Source of the DNA: Ardenticatenaceae bacterium
GTDB taxonomy: Bacteria > Chloroflexota > Anaerolineae > Promineifilales > Promineifilaceae
Length of the DNA stretch: 64,000 bases
NCBI GenBank assembly: GCA_020634245.1
Contig: JACKCC010000016.1
Location: forward strand, 62,001 to 126,000
Reading direction: 5' to 3'
Shown here: one piece after another, positions 17,897 through 26,012 of the stretch
How the letters are laid out: each line of letters begins with the position of its first letter
Numbering within the stretch: position 1 is the stretch's first letter
Position numbers and translations under genes: made by a program
Notes under the pieces: generated by a model
Databases searched by the model: none
What the model was told of the DNA's origin: nothing
The model's input: only the letters and a program-made list of their open reading frames with translations

Positions 17897-19909
17897 ATGT
17901 TATCACCCACTGAAAAAATCCTGTTCACCCTTCTGGTAGTCATTTCCCTTACTGCCACTTACAACACCTTTGGCAACATGTTCAAAATTATCCTGCGTGG
18001 GCAGGGTAAGCTGCGATTCGATAATTTCGGTAAACGGGCCTGGGAAGGGCTGATGGCTTTGGCCACCCAGGGCCGAATTTTCCGCCACCGCAAAATTTCC
18101 TCCTTATTCCATTACGGTGTTGCCTACGGCTTCATTTTTTACGGCCTGGTCAACTTGATCGACGTATTGGAAGGACTGATTCCCGGTTTTTACTTTTTGG
18201 AAGGCACGACAATTGGCGGAATTTATCGGTTATTGGCCGATATTTTTAGTGTTTTAGTGATAATAGGCGTGGCCTACTTCCTCATACGTCGTTTTGCCGC
18301 CAACGATCCCGTGCTTTCCGTGCGAGAAAACGTCAAACTGGACCCCAAGGCGCGCAAAGGTGGTGTCTGGCAGGATTCGCTGGTCGTAGGCATGTTCATC
18401 CTCTTCCACGTCGGCTTTCGTTTTACCGGGGCATCCTTCGCCATCGCCCAACACGGCAGCGACCCGTGGCAGCCCTTTGCCAACTTGCTGGCCAATGTTT
18501 GGGCGGGCGCATCTCCATTCGCCCTCAATTTCGGGTTTCACGCCAGTTGGTGGCTGGCACTGGGCTTGATTCTCTTCTTCCTGCCTTACTTCCCCTACAC
18601 CAAACATGCCCATCTCTTCATGGGGCCGTTCAACTTCATGACCCGTCCCGAACGCACCTACCTGGGCCAGATGCAAACCCTCGATTTTGAAGACGAATCT
18701 ATCGAGCAGTTTGGCGCAGCCACATTGTTCGATTTAGATCAGACCAGCATCACCGATGCCTTCGCCTGCATCATGTGCAACCGCTGCCAGCAGGTTTGCC
18801 CGGCCTACAACACCGGTAAAGAGTTGTCCCCGGCGGCGCTGGAAGTCAACAAACGCTACTACCTGCGCGACAACATGAATGGGTTCGCCAATGGCGCCGC
18901 GGCCGATACGCCGCTGCTCGATTTTGCCATCAGTGAAAGTGCGGTCTGGGCCTGCACCACCTGCGGTGCGTGCGTCGATATTTGCCCGGTAGGCAACGAA
19001 CCGATGATCGACATCATGCACATCCGCCGCGACCAGGTATTGATGGCCAGCGCCTTCCCTGACGAGCTAAAAGGCGCGTTTGTGGGCATGGAACGCACCG
19101 GTAATCCCTGGCAGTCCACCGAAAGCCGGATGGAATGGACCAAACCGCTGGACTTCCCGGTTCCCACCGTCGAGGAAAACCCCGATTACGACTATTTGCT
19201 TTGGGTTGGCTGTGCCGGCGCATTCAACCCCGAATCGCAGGAAACAACCCGTGCTGTGGCCACGATTTTGCATGAAGCGGGCCTCAACTTTGCCGTGTTG
19301 GGCGACGCCGAGATGTGTACCGGCGATTCGGCCCGCCGCGCTGGCAACGAGTATTTGTATTACGAGATGGCGCTGGGCAATATCGAAACACTCAACGCTG
19401 CCGGCGCCGACAAAAAGCGCATCGTGACGAGCTGCCCGCACTGTTTCACGACCATCGGCAAAGAGTACGGCGAACTAGGCGGCCATTACGATGTTTTCCA
19501 TCACACGCAGTTGATTGCCGATTTGGTGGGCAAGGGCAAGTTAAAGTTGAACGGCAAGAAACTAGAGAAAGTCACCTTCCACGACCCGTGTTATCTTGGC
19601 CGGCACAACGGCATCGTCGATGCGCCGCGGGATGCGCTGGCCAAAGCTGGCTTCACCCTGTTGGAAATGGGACGCAGCGGCACTGATTCGTTCTGCTGTG
19701 GCGCGGGCGGCGCACAAATGTGGAAGGAAGAAGAGCATGGCACGGAAGCAGTCAGCCTGAATCGTTTTGCCGAAGCGCAGAAGACCGGCGCGGACACACT
19801 GGCCGTCGGCTGCCCCTTCTGCGGCACGATGATGCACGACGCCAACCGCGAACACGGCGAGGCGATGCAGGTCAAGGATGTGGCTCAGCTTATCGTGGAT
19901 GCGATGTGA
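17897..19909 (+). CDS. membrane heme b / Fe-S oxidoreductase (NarI-HdrD-like)
   Basis: 670 aa. Residues 1-240 are a NarI-like membrane domain with about five to six helices and candidate heme ligands (His72, His171, His215, His237). Then come two 4Fe-4S motifs: CIMCNRCQQVCP (291-302) and CTTCGACVDICP (353-364). The C-terminal half holds two cysteine-rich CCG-type domains (around 415-530 and 555-660; SCPHC, FHDPCYLGRHN, FCCGAGG, GCPFCG) as in HdrD, which bind a non-cubane cluster. Such proteins pass electrons between the quinone pool and a soluble partner such as electron-transfer flavoprotein. No etf gene is adjacent. The gene has no ACGGCCGT copy. It ends at a strong terminator. Confidence 0.88.
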   Translation: MLSPTEKILFTLLVVISLTATYNTFGNMFKIILRGQGKLRFDNFGKRAWEGLMALATQGRIFRHRKISSLFHYGVAYGFIFYGLVNLIDVLEGLIPGFYFLEGTTIGGIYRLLADIFSVLVIIGVAYFLIRRFAANDPVLSVRENVKLDPKARKGGVWQDSLVVGMFILFHVGFRFTGASFAIAQHGSDPWQPFANLLANVWAGASPFALNFGFHASWWLALGLILFFLPYFPYTKHAHLFMGPFNFMTRPERTYLGQMQTLDFEDESIEQFGAATLFDLDQTSITDAFACIMCNRCQQVCPAYNTGKELSPAALEVNKRYYLRDNMNGFANGAAADTPLLDFAISESAVWACTTCGACVDICPVGNEPMIDIMHIRRDQVLMASAFPDELKGAFVGMERTGNPWQSTESRMEWTKPLDFPVPTVEENPDYDYLLWVGCAGAFNPESQETTRAVATILHEAGLNFAVLGDAEMCTGDSARRAGNEYLYYEMALGNIETLNAAGADKKRIVTSCPHCFTTIGKEYGELGGHYDVFHHTQLIADLVGKGKLKLNGKKLEKVTFHDPCYLGRHNGIVDAPRDALAKAGFTLLEMGRSGTDSFCCGAGGAQMWKEEEHGTEAVSLNRFAEAQKTGADTLAVGCPFCGTMMHDANREHGEAMQVKDVAQLIVDAM

Positions 19910-19971
19910 GCCGTCATCCGTTATCCGTGATCGGAAACGGCCGTTCTTCCCCATTTTCCGAGAACAATATA

Positions 19972-20002
19972 GGGTGGGTTTTTTGACCCGCCCTTTTTTT
20001 TT
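19972..20002 (+). terminator. intrinsic terminator after the HdrD-like gene
   Basis: Stem GGGTGGGT / ACCCGCCC with one G-T pair, a six-base loop, then nine T residues. Classic rho-independent form. Confidence 0.9.
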
Positions 20003-20048
20003 GTGAAAATAGGACACAACGAACAGAGATTCTTGAAAGGGGTTGGCA

Positions 20049-20687
20049 ATGTTGATGAAGCGGAAGTTATTTTTGACGATTGTTATATTGAGTCTGGTGC
20101 TGATGGTGACAGCCTGTGCCAGCCAGCAGCCATATCTGGAAACATTCGATTCGCCCGGCGATTGGCGCACCGGCAGCGACAACGATGTGGAAGGTGACGT
20201 GCAGAACGGCGTGTTTGACTTGCTGGTGAAAGCTGATGATATGCTCATCTGGACCACGGCCGGTAAGGAATTTGGCGATGGCGTTTACGAAGTTGAGGCG
20301 ACACAAATCGATGGGCCGCTGGACAATGGTTATGGGATGCTGTTCCGCGTGAATGATGAGACGGATGATTTTTACCTGTTTGAGATCAGCGGGGATGGGT
20401 ATGTGTGGATCGGCCGTTATCTGAACGGCGGCGATGACGAGATTACGCCGATTGTGAGTAATTCCTGGTTTGAGAGCCGGGCTGTGACTATCGGGTACAA
20501 CAATACGAATACACTCAAAGTTGAAGCCGAAAGCGCCAACCTCATCTTCTATGTCAATGATCAGGAAGTGGGCCGTGTGACCGACGACACCTTCAGCAAA
20601 GGTGACATCGGTTTGATGGTACGTACACTGGGGGCGGGCGGCGCACACGTCCAGTTTGATAACTTCAGCGTCGATCCTATCAAATAG
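20049..20687 (+). CDS. lipoprotein with LamG/DUF1080-like beta-sandwich
   Basis: 212 aa. Signal peptide with lipobox LVMVTAC (Cys near residue 23), then a jelly-roll domain: YLETFDSPGDW, NGYGMLFRVND, FYLFEISGDGYVWIGRY, and the final FDNFSVDPIK strand, typical of concanavalin-like 3-keto-disaccharide hydrolase (DUF1080) folds or sugar-binding relatives. It should be anchored to the outer face of the membrane. The ATG at 20049 has AAAGGGG upstream. It is followed by a perfect hairpin and is not linked to neighbouring genes. Confidence 0.72.
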   Translation: MLMKRKLFLTIVILSLVLMVTACASQQPYLETFDSPGDWRTGSDNDVEGDVQNGVFDLLVKADDMLIWTTAGKEFGDGVYEVEATQIDGPLDNGYGMLFRVNDETDDFYLFEISGDGYVWIGRYLNGGDDEITPIVSNSWFESRAVTIGYNNTNTLKVEAESANLIFYVNDQEVGRVTDDTFSKGDIGLMVRTLGAGGAHVQFDNFSVDPIK

Positions 20688-20693
20688 AGATGG

Positions 20694-20756
20694 GAGATTG
20701 GAGATTAGAGACTGGTTGCAGTCGTTGCTGTTCTCCAGTCTCTAATCTCCAATCTC
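20694..20756. repeat. perfect 22-bp inverted repeat after the lipoprotein gene (terminator-like)
   Basis: Arms at 20694-20715 (GAGATTGGAGATTAGAGACT...) and 20735-20756 are perfectly complementary around a 19-base loop. No T tract follows, so it may act as an RNA-stabilising hairpin or REP-like element rather than a true intrinsic terminator. Confidence 0.75.
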
Positions 20757-21026
20757 AAATATTAGGCCCTGACGGAAGCCCGACAACCTGAATTTAAGCT
20801 AAGCAAGCGTAGCTGAAAACGCTATTTTGTGTTACAAGATGATGTTGGAGCGCAGGATGTTCGGTGGCTCAATCGAACCGCGTCTTGCCTGCATTGGGCG
20901 GGCAAGCTGCCCGCGCCCCCAAGATTTTACCACTTATCCTGAACCGCAGATTTCGCAGATGCGCCAGCTTCTTCCTACAGCCGCGTTATCGGCGTTAATC
21001 CGCGTCCTTAAAATTGAGGTACGATT
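20757..21026. other. non-coding spacer with decayed repeats upstream of E1
   Basis: No gene. Contains a GCGGGCAAGCTGCCCGC hairpin (about 20899-20915) related to the three-way-junction repeat at 34161, and a decayed GCGTTAATCCGCGTCC-type element (about 20942-21010). The E1 start follows directly. Confidence 0.5.
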
Positions 21027-23462
21027 TTGATTGACGCAGAAAAACAAACTCCGCAAAAACTAACGGAACAAATTTACTTGAGTACGGCCGAAATTTTACG
21101 CGATTTCAGTTTAGCCGTGCAGAGCCGCCAGGCCAGTTTGATTGGCCGGCGCGAGGTGTTGAGCGGTAAAGCCAAGTTCGGTATTTTCGGTGACGGCAAG
21201 GAGCTGCCTCAAATCGCTATGGCCAAGGCATTCAAACATGGTGATTTCCGCTCCGGCTATTACCGCGACCAGACCTTTATGCTGGCTATTGGTGCGACGA
21301 CCATCCAGCAGTTGTTTGCCCAGTTGTATGCCCATACCGACGTGCAGCACGATCCCAGTTCGGCCGGGCGGCAGATGAATGCCCACTTCGCCACCCGCAG
21401 CCTCAATCCCGATGGCAGTTGGAAAGATTTGACCCAGATGTTCAACTCCTCGCCGGACATCTCGCCCACCGGTTCGCAAATGCCGCGATTGGTGGGATTA
21501 GGCTATGCCTCCCGCCTTTACCGCGAACTGGACGAGCTCAAGCATTTGACCCAGTTCTCACATAACGGCGATGAGATTGCCTGGGGCATGATTGGCAATG
21601 CCAGCACGGCCGAAGGGATGTTTTGGGAGGCAGTCAATGCCGTCGGCGTCCTCAAAGCGCCGGTCATTATCTCCATTTGGGATGATGGTTATGGCATTTC
21701 CGTGCCTAACGAATATCAGATCGCCAAGCAAAATCTGTCGGAGATGCTCAGTGGGTTTGAGCGCAAACCGGGCAGTTCGGAGGGGTTTAATCTGTACACG
21801 GTCAAGGGATGGGATTATCCGGCCCTTATCGAAACGTATGCTCAGGCGGCCAAAATTACGCGGGAGGAACATCTTCCGGCCATTGTGCACGTGACCGAAA
21901 TGACGCAGCCGCAAGGCCATTCGACGTCGGGCAGCCACGAGCGGTACAAATCGCAGGAGCGATTGGATTGGGAGGAAGCCTACGATTGTATTACCAAGAT
22001 GCGAGAATGGATTATTGAGCAGCGCATCGCCCCGGCCGGAGAATTGGACCAGATCGAGCGCAACGCTAAGAATCTGGCGGAAAATTTCCGCACGAAGGCG
22101 TGGAAGGCGTTTACGCTGCCGATGCATCAGGAGCGGCAGGAAGTGGTGGGGATGATTCAGACGCTGGAGACGGCGGCCGACGCGCCGCAGCAGGTGGCGC
22201 TGGCCCAGGTGCGGCAGGGTTTGGCTGCCAAACAAACGCCTTTGCGGCGGGATATTTTAACGGCCGTACACGAAGCCCTCATTGCCGCCCGCCACACCGA
22301 CAGCCCGGCCCGGCAGCAGTTAATCGCCTGGAAGGATGCCCAAATCACGCTCAATAACGAACGGGTAGGTTCCCATCTGTACAACGAAACCGGCCAATCG
22401 GCGCGGGGTGTGGCCGAAATCGCCCCCGTTTATTCCGACGAATCACCTATCGTCAGCGGCTACGAAGTGCTTAACCACTTCTTTGATTTAACCCTGGCCC
22501 GCGACCCGCGTGTCATTTCTTTCGGCGAAGACGTGGGTCAACTGGGCGGCGTCAATCAATGTTTTTCCGGCTTGCAAGCTAAATACGGCTCACTGCGTGT
22601 CAGTGACACCGGTATCCGCGAGACGACAATCATCGGGCAGGCCATCGGCATGGCTTTGCGCGGCCTGCGCCCTATCGCCGAGATTCAATACCTGGACTAC
22701 ATCCTTTATGCTCTGCAAATCATGTCCGATGATTTGGCCACCGTTCATTGGCGTACCAAAGGCGGCCAAAAAGCGCCGGTCATCGTGCGTACGCGCGGCC
22801 ACCGGTTAGAAGGTGTCTGGCATTCCGGCTCGCCGATGGGCGGCATCGTCAGCCTGCTGCATGGATTGAATGTGTTGGTGCCACGTAACATGGTTCAGGC
22901 GGCCGGTTTTTACAACACGCTGCTGAAATCGGAAGAACCTGGCCTCATCGTCGAGGTGTTGAGCGGTTACCGGCTCAAAGAAAAACTGCCGGACAACATC
23001 GGTGACATCACGCTGCCGGTGGGCGTGCCGGAAGTGCTGCGTGCAGGCCGTGACGTGACCATCGTTACTTACGGAGCTAACTGCCGGTTGGCTTTGGAAG
23101 CGGCCGAGTGGCTGGAGCAGGTGGCGATTGACGTGGAGGTGATTGATGTGCGCTCGCTGCTGCCGTTTGATGTAGACGGCCGTATCTTGCAATCTCTGCA
23201 AAAAACCAGCCGCATCGTCTTCCTGGATGAGGATGTGCCCGGCGGGGCCACCGCCTATATGATGCGCGAAGTCATCGAGAAGCAGGGCGGCTACCATTGG
23301 CTGGATTCAGAACCGCGCACGCTGGCCGCCAAACCGCACCGTCCCTCGTTCGGCTCCGATGGCAATTATTTTTCCAAACCGAATGCTGTGGATCTGTTTG
23401 ATACCGTTTACGAGTTGATGAACGAGGTAGACCCGGCGCGGTATCCAATGTTTTATAAATAA
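21027..23462 (+). CDS. 2-oxoacid dehydrogenase E1, fused alpha and beta subunits
   Basis: 811 aa. Thiamine diphosphate enzyme that decarboxylates a 2-oxoacid and acylates E2. Residues 1-440 are the alpha part (FRSGYYRDQT, GNASTAEGMFWEA, the TPP-motif region ending in DDGYGISVPNEYQ, and HSTSGSHERYKS phosphorylation-loop-like segment). Residues 455-811 are the beta part (GEDVGQLGGVNQCFSGL, DTGIRETTIIGQAIGMALRG, QYLDYILYALQ, RTRGHRLEGVWHSGSPMG). The single-chain layout is typical of branched-chain or generic 2-oxoacid dehydrogenases of Bacteroidota and Chloroflexota. Starts with TTG after GAGGT. E2 follows 77 bases later; no E3 is present, so dihydrolipoamide dehydrogenase must be encoded elsewhere. 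Confidence 0.9.
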   Translation: MIDAEKQTPQKLTEQIYLSTAEILRDFSLAVQSRQASLIGRREVLSGKAKFGIFGDGKELPQIAMAKAFKHGDFRSGYYRDQTFMLAIGATTIQQLFAQLYAHTDVQHDPSSAGRQMNAHFATRSLNPDGSWKDLTQMFNSSPDISPTGSQMPRLVGLGYASRLYRELDELKHLTQFSHNGDEIAWGMIGNASTAEGMFWEAVNAVGVLKAPVIISIWDDGYGISVPNEYQIAKQNLSEMLSGFERKPGSSEGFNLYTVKGWDYPALIETYAQAAKITREEHLPAIVHVTEMTQPQGHSTSGSHERYKSQERLDWEEAYDCITKMREWIIEQRIAPAGELDQIERNAKNLAENFRTKAWKAFTLPMHQERQEVVGMIQTLETAADAPQQVALAQVRQGLAAKQTPLRRDILTAVHEALIAARHTDSPARQQLIAWKDAQITLNNERVGSHLYNETGQSARGVAEIAPVYSDESPIVSGYEVLNHFFDLTLARDPRVISFGEDVGQLGGVNQCFSGLQAKYGSLRVSDTGIRETTIIGQAIGMALRGLRPIAEIQYLDYILYALQIMSDDLATVHWRTKGGQKAPVIVRTRGHRLEGVWHSGSPMGGIVSLLHGLNVLVPRNMVQAAGFYNTLLKSEEPGLIVEVLSGYRLKEKLPDNIGDITLPVGVPEVLRAGRDVTIVTYGANCRLALEAAEWLEQVAIDVEVIDVRSLLPFDVDGRILQSLQKTSRIVFLDEDVPGGATAYMMREVIEKQGGYHWLDSEPRTLAAKPHRPSFGSDGNYFSKPNAVDLFDTVYELMNEVDPARYPMFYK

Positions 23463-23520
23463 AGGCAGAAGGATGAAGGCAGAGGGCAGAATAAGAGATT
23501 CTGCTTTCCGCCTTCTGCCC
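23463..23520. repeat. GGCAGAAGGATGAAGGCAGAGG hairpin repeat (family F, copy 1)
   Basis: AGGCAGAAGG on the left pairs with CCTTCTGCC on the right. It fills the E1-E2 spacer. A second copy is in frame inside folC (48466-48534). Confidence 0.7.
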
Positions 23521-23539
23521 ACTGATTTCAGGAGTGTTC

Positions 23540-24802
23540 ATGGCCACAAATTTGATTATGCCCGAAATGGGTGAAGGTGTGATTGAGGGAACTGTTGCCC
23601 GCTGGCTGAAAGCGGAGGGGGAACAGGTTGATCAATACGAAGCGGTGCTGGAAATTGAAACGGACAAGGTGACGACGGAAGCGACGGCCGAAGAAGCGGG
23701 CACACTGCTGGAAATTCTGGTTGCTGAAGGGGAGACGGTTCCCGTCGGTACAGTTTTGGCGGTTATCGGTCAGCCCGGTGAAGAGATTTCGGCTGATGGC
23801 AAGCAGAATGGCACGGCCGTTTCCCCAACCCCACCTAACCAACCAACCATCACCCCATCACCCCATCACCCCATCACCCGCTCATCTTACAAAGGTCGTA
23901 TCAGCCCCGTCGTTGGCCGTATTGCCGAAGAACACGACGTGGATTTGAATTTGGTAACCGGCACGGGGCGCGACGGCCGTATCACCAAAAACGACATCCT
24001 GACGTATGTGGAGGAAGTCACTCATCATCCGTCAGCCGTCATCCGTCAACCAGAACCAATCTCCCCTGCTCCCCTGCCCCCCCGCTCCTCCTTCGACTTC
24101 GCTCAGGACAAGCCTGCTTCCTTGCCTTCTGGCGACCTCCTTCCTCTTACCACCATGCGCCGGGCGATTGCCGAGCATATGGTGCGCAGTAAGCAGACCA
24201 GCCCGCACGTAACGACGGTGTTTGAGTTTGACTTTACGGCCGTTGCCGCCCACCGCGCCGCCCATAAGAGCCAATTTGCCAAAGATGGAGCCAATCTCAC
24301 ATTTACCGCGTATCTTGTCGCCGCGACCGTGCAGGCGCTCAAGCAGCATCCGCTGGCCAACAGCAGTTGGGAGGAGAACGGTATCCGCCTGCACCGCAGC
24401 ATCAATATCGGCATGGCCACGGCCATCGACGACGGCCTGATTGTGCCGGTTATCAAAAACGCCGATTCGTTGAATTTGCTGGGATTGGCCCGCACTGTCA
24501 ACGATTTAGCCAATCGTGCCCGAAATAAACAGCTCAAGCCGGACGAAGTTCAGGGCGGCACTTTTTCGATCACCAATCACGGGGTGTCAGGCAGCCTGTT
24601 CGCCACGCCGATTATCAATCAACCGCAGTGCGGTATCCTGGGTGTGGGCAAGATTGAGAAGCGGGTCAGGGTAGTGAATGATGCGATTGCGATACGGCCG
24701 TTAGCCTTTGTCAGCTTCACCTTCGACCACCGCATTTTAGATGGGGCCTCGGCCGATTATTTTGTCGCTACAATCAAAGAAATCATCGAATACTGGCAGT
24801 GA
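23540..24802 (+). CDS. 2-oxoacid dehydrogenase E2, dihydrolipoyl acyltransferase
   Basis: 420 aa. Carries the acyl group on a lipoyl arm and transfers it to CoA. One lipoyl domain (1-78) with EIETDKVTTEA, lipoyl Lys43; a peripheral subunit-binding domain (about 115-155; RISPVVGRIAEEH...GTGRDGRITKNDIL); catalytic domain (about 190-420) with FTFDHRILDGASAD, catalytic His and Asp near 397-401. ATG preceded by AGGAG. The two linkers are built from DNA repeats: ATCACCCC tandem units (23849-23879) and a mixture including GTCATCCGTC, CTCCCCTGCT and TTCGACTTCGCTCAGGACAA (24022-24120). Pro-rich flexible linkers are normal for E2; their origin from repeats is unusual. Decayed second copy of its 3-prime end lies at 30262-30423. 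Confidence 0.92.
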   Translation: MATNLIMPEMGEGVIEGTVARWLKAEGEQVDQYEAVLEIETDKVTTEATAEEAGTLLEILVAEGETVPVGTVLAVIGQPGEEISADGKQNGTAVSPTPPNQPTITPSPHHPITRSSYKGRISPVVGRIAEEHDVDLNLVTGTGRDGRITKNDILTYVEEVTHHPSAVIRQPEPISPAPLPPRSSFDFAQDKPASLPSGDLLPLTTMRRAIAEHMVRSKQTSPHVTTVFEFDFTAVAAHRAAHKSQFAKDGANLTFTAYLVAATVQALKQHPLANSSWEENGIRLHRSINIGMATAIDDGLIVPVIKNADSLNLLGLARTVNDLANRARNKQLKPDEVQGGTFSITNHGVSGSLFATPIINQPQCGILGVGKIEKRVRVVNDAIAIRPLAFVSFTFDHRILDGASADYFVATIKEIIEYWQ

Positions 24803-24813
24803 TTGCGTTAGTT

Positions 24814-25972
24814 ACTCATGTTACGCGCAGATAGCGCGAAGGTTAACATAATTATAAAATCCAGGTCTTGGAGAATCAGCCTATGAACTACAATATCCTC
24901 GACCTGTATTCAGACTATTTGTTAAGCTCATTTGGACAAACGACAGCTACCGGACTGGCTAGATTACTTGAAGGTGAAATCAGCCATGACCAAGTCACTC
25001 GCATGCTCGCCAGTGAAAAATTGACGGCGAAGACATGGTGGAAACTGGTCAAACCACAGGTACGGCAAATCGAACGAGAAGATGGTGTCATGATTGTCGA
25101 CGATTCCATTGTGGAAAAGCCATACACAGATGAGAATGAGATCATCTGTTGGCACTATGACCACGCCAAAGACAAAACTGTCAAAGGTATCAACTTCATT
25201 ACAACCTTGTATGAAGCCCAAGGAATCGCTTTGCCAGTGTCCTTCGTGTTAGTGGCCAAGACAGAGACCTATCTTGACAAGAAAACAGGCAAAGAAAAGC
25301 GCAAAAGTGCCGTGACCAAGAATGAACACTATCGTCGCATGCTGCAGACGGCTGTAGCTAATCGCATCCCGTTCCGGTATGTGCTCAATGACGTGTGGTT
25401 TGCCTCGGCCGAAAACATGCGATTTGTGAAGTTGGACCTGGAGAAAGAGTTCATCATGGGGCTCAAGGGCAATCGCAAGGTGGCTTTGTCCGAGGCAGAT
25501 AAAGCCAATGGCCAGTATCAGCGGATTGAAGACATGAACCTACCAGAAGGCACGACCCGTATCATCTATCTGGAAGGGGTCCCATTCCCCTTACAGCTAT
25601 TACGCCAGGTTTTCACAAACGGAGATGGCTCAACCGGCGTGCGTTATCTGGTAACCAGTGACTTGACCCTGAGTGCTGACCAAATCATTACAATCTACCA
25701 AAGACGGTGGAGAGTAGAAGAGTATCACCGGTCACTCAAGCAAAATATGGCGCTAACTCAATCGCCAACCCGTACCGAAACAACGCAAACGAATCATTTC
25801 GTGGCGGCGCTGTGGTCGTTTGTCAAAATGGAGTTGTTAAAGGTCCGAACAAAGAAAAATCATTATCAGTTGAAAAACCAGTTGTATTTATCCGCCTTGC
25901 AACAGGCTTTTCATGAACTGCAGCAGCTTCAGCCGGTTTCACTGGTTCAAGCTGCTACTGCGTAACATCAGT
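24814..25972. mobile_element. IS4/IS701-like insertion sequence, complete
   Basis: Length 1159 bp. Terminal inverted repeats ACTCATGTTACGC (24814-24826) and, at the other end, GCGTAACATCAGT (25960-25972), one mismatch. A 5-bp duplication TAGTT flanks it at 24809-24813 and 25973-25977. It inserted six bases after the E2 stop codon. No ACGGCCGT inside. Confidence 0.85.
24883..25965 (+). CDS. DDE transposase (IS4/IS701 superfamily, ISAba11-like)
   Basis: 360 aa, intact. RNase-H-like core with DDSIVEKPYTDENE (first Asp, near 82), CWHYDHAKDKTVKGINF, YVLNDVWFAS (second Asp, near 174) and YQRRWRVEEYHRSLKQNMAL carrying the catalytic Glu near residue 287. Size and 5-bp target duplication suit the ISAba11-like group, but assignment is by recollection of motifs. 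ATG at 24883 has GGAG nine bases upstream. Only gene of its element. Confidence 0.88.
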   Translation: MNYNILDLYSDYLLSSFGQTTATGLARLLEGEISHDQVTRMLASEKLTAKTWWKLVKPQVRQIEREDGVMIVDDSIVEKPYTDENEIICWHYDHAKDKTVKGINFITTLYEAQGIALPVSFVLVAKTETYLDKKTGKEKRKSAVTKNEHYRRMLQTAVANRIPFRYVLNDVWFASAENMRFVKLDLEKEFIMGLKGNRKVALSEADKANGQYQRIEDMNLPEGTTRIIYLEGVPFPLQLLRQVFTNGDGSTGVRYLVTSDLTLSADQIITIYQRRWRVEEYHRSLKQNMALTQSPTRTETTQTNHFVAALWSFVKMELLKVRTKKNHYQLKNQLYLSALQQAFHELQQLQPVSLVQAATA

Positions 25973-26012
25973 TAGTTATTCTCCGTCTGCATGTCGCTCT
26001 GGATGACAGTTC

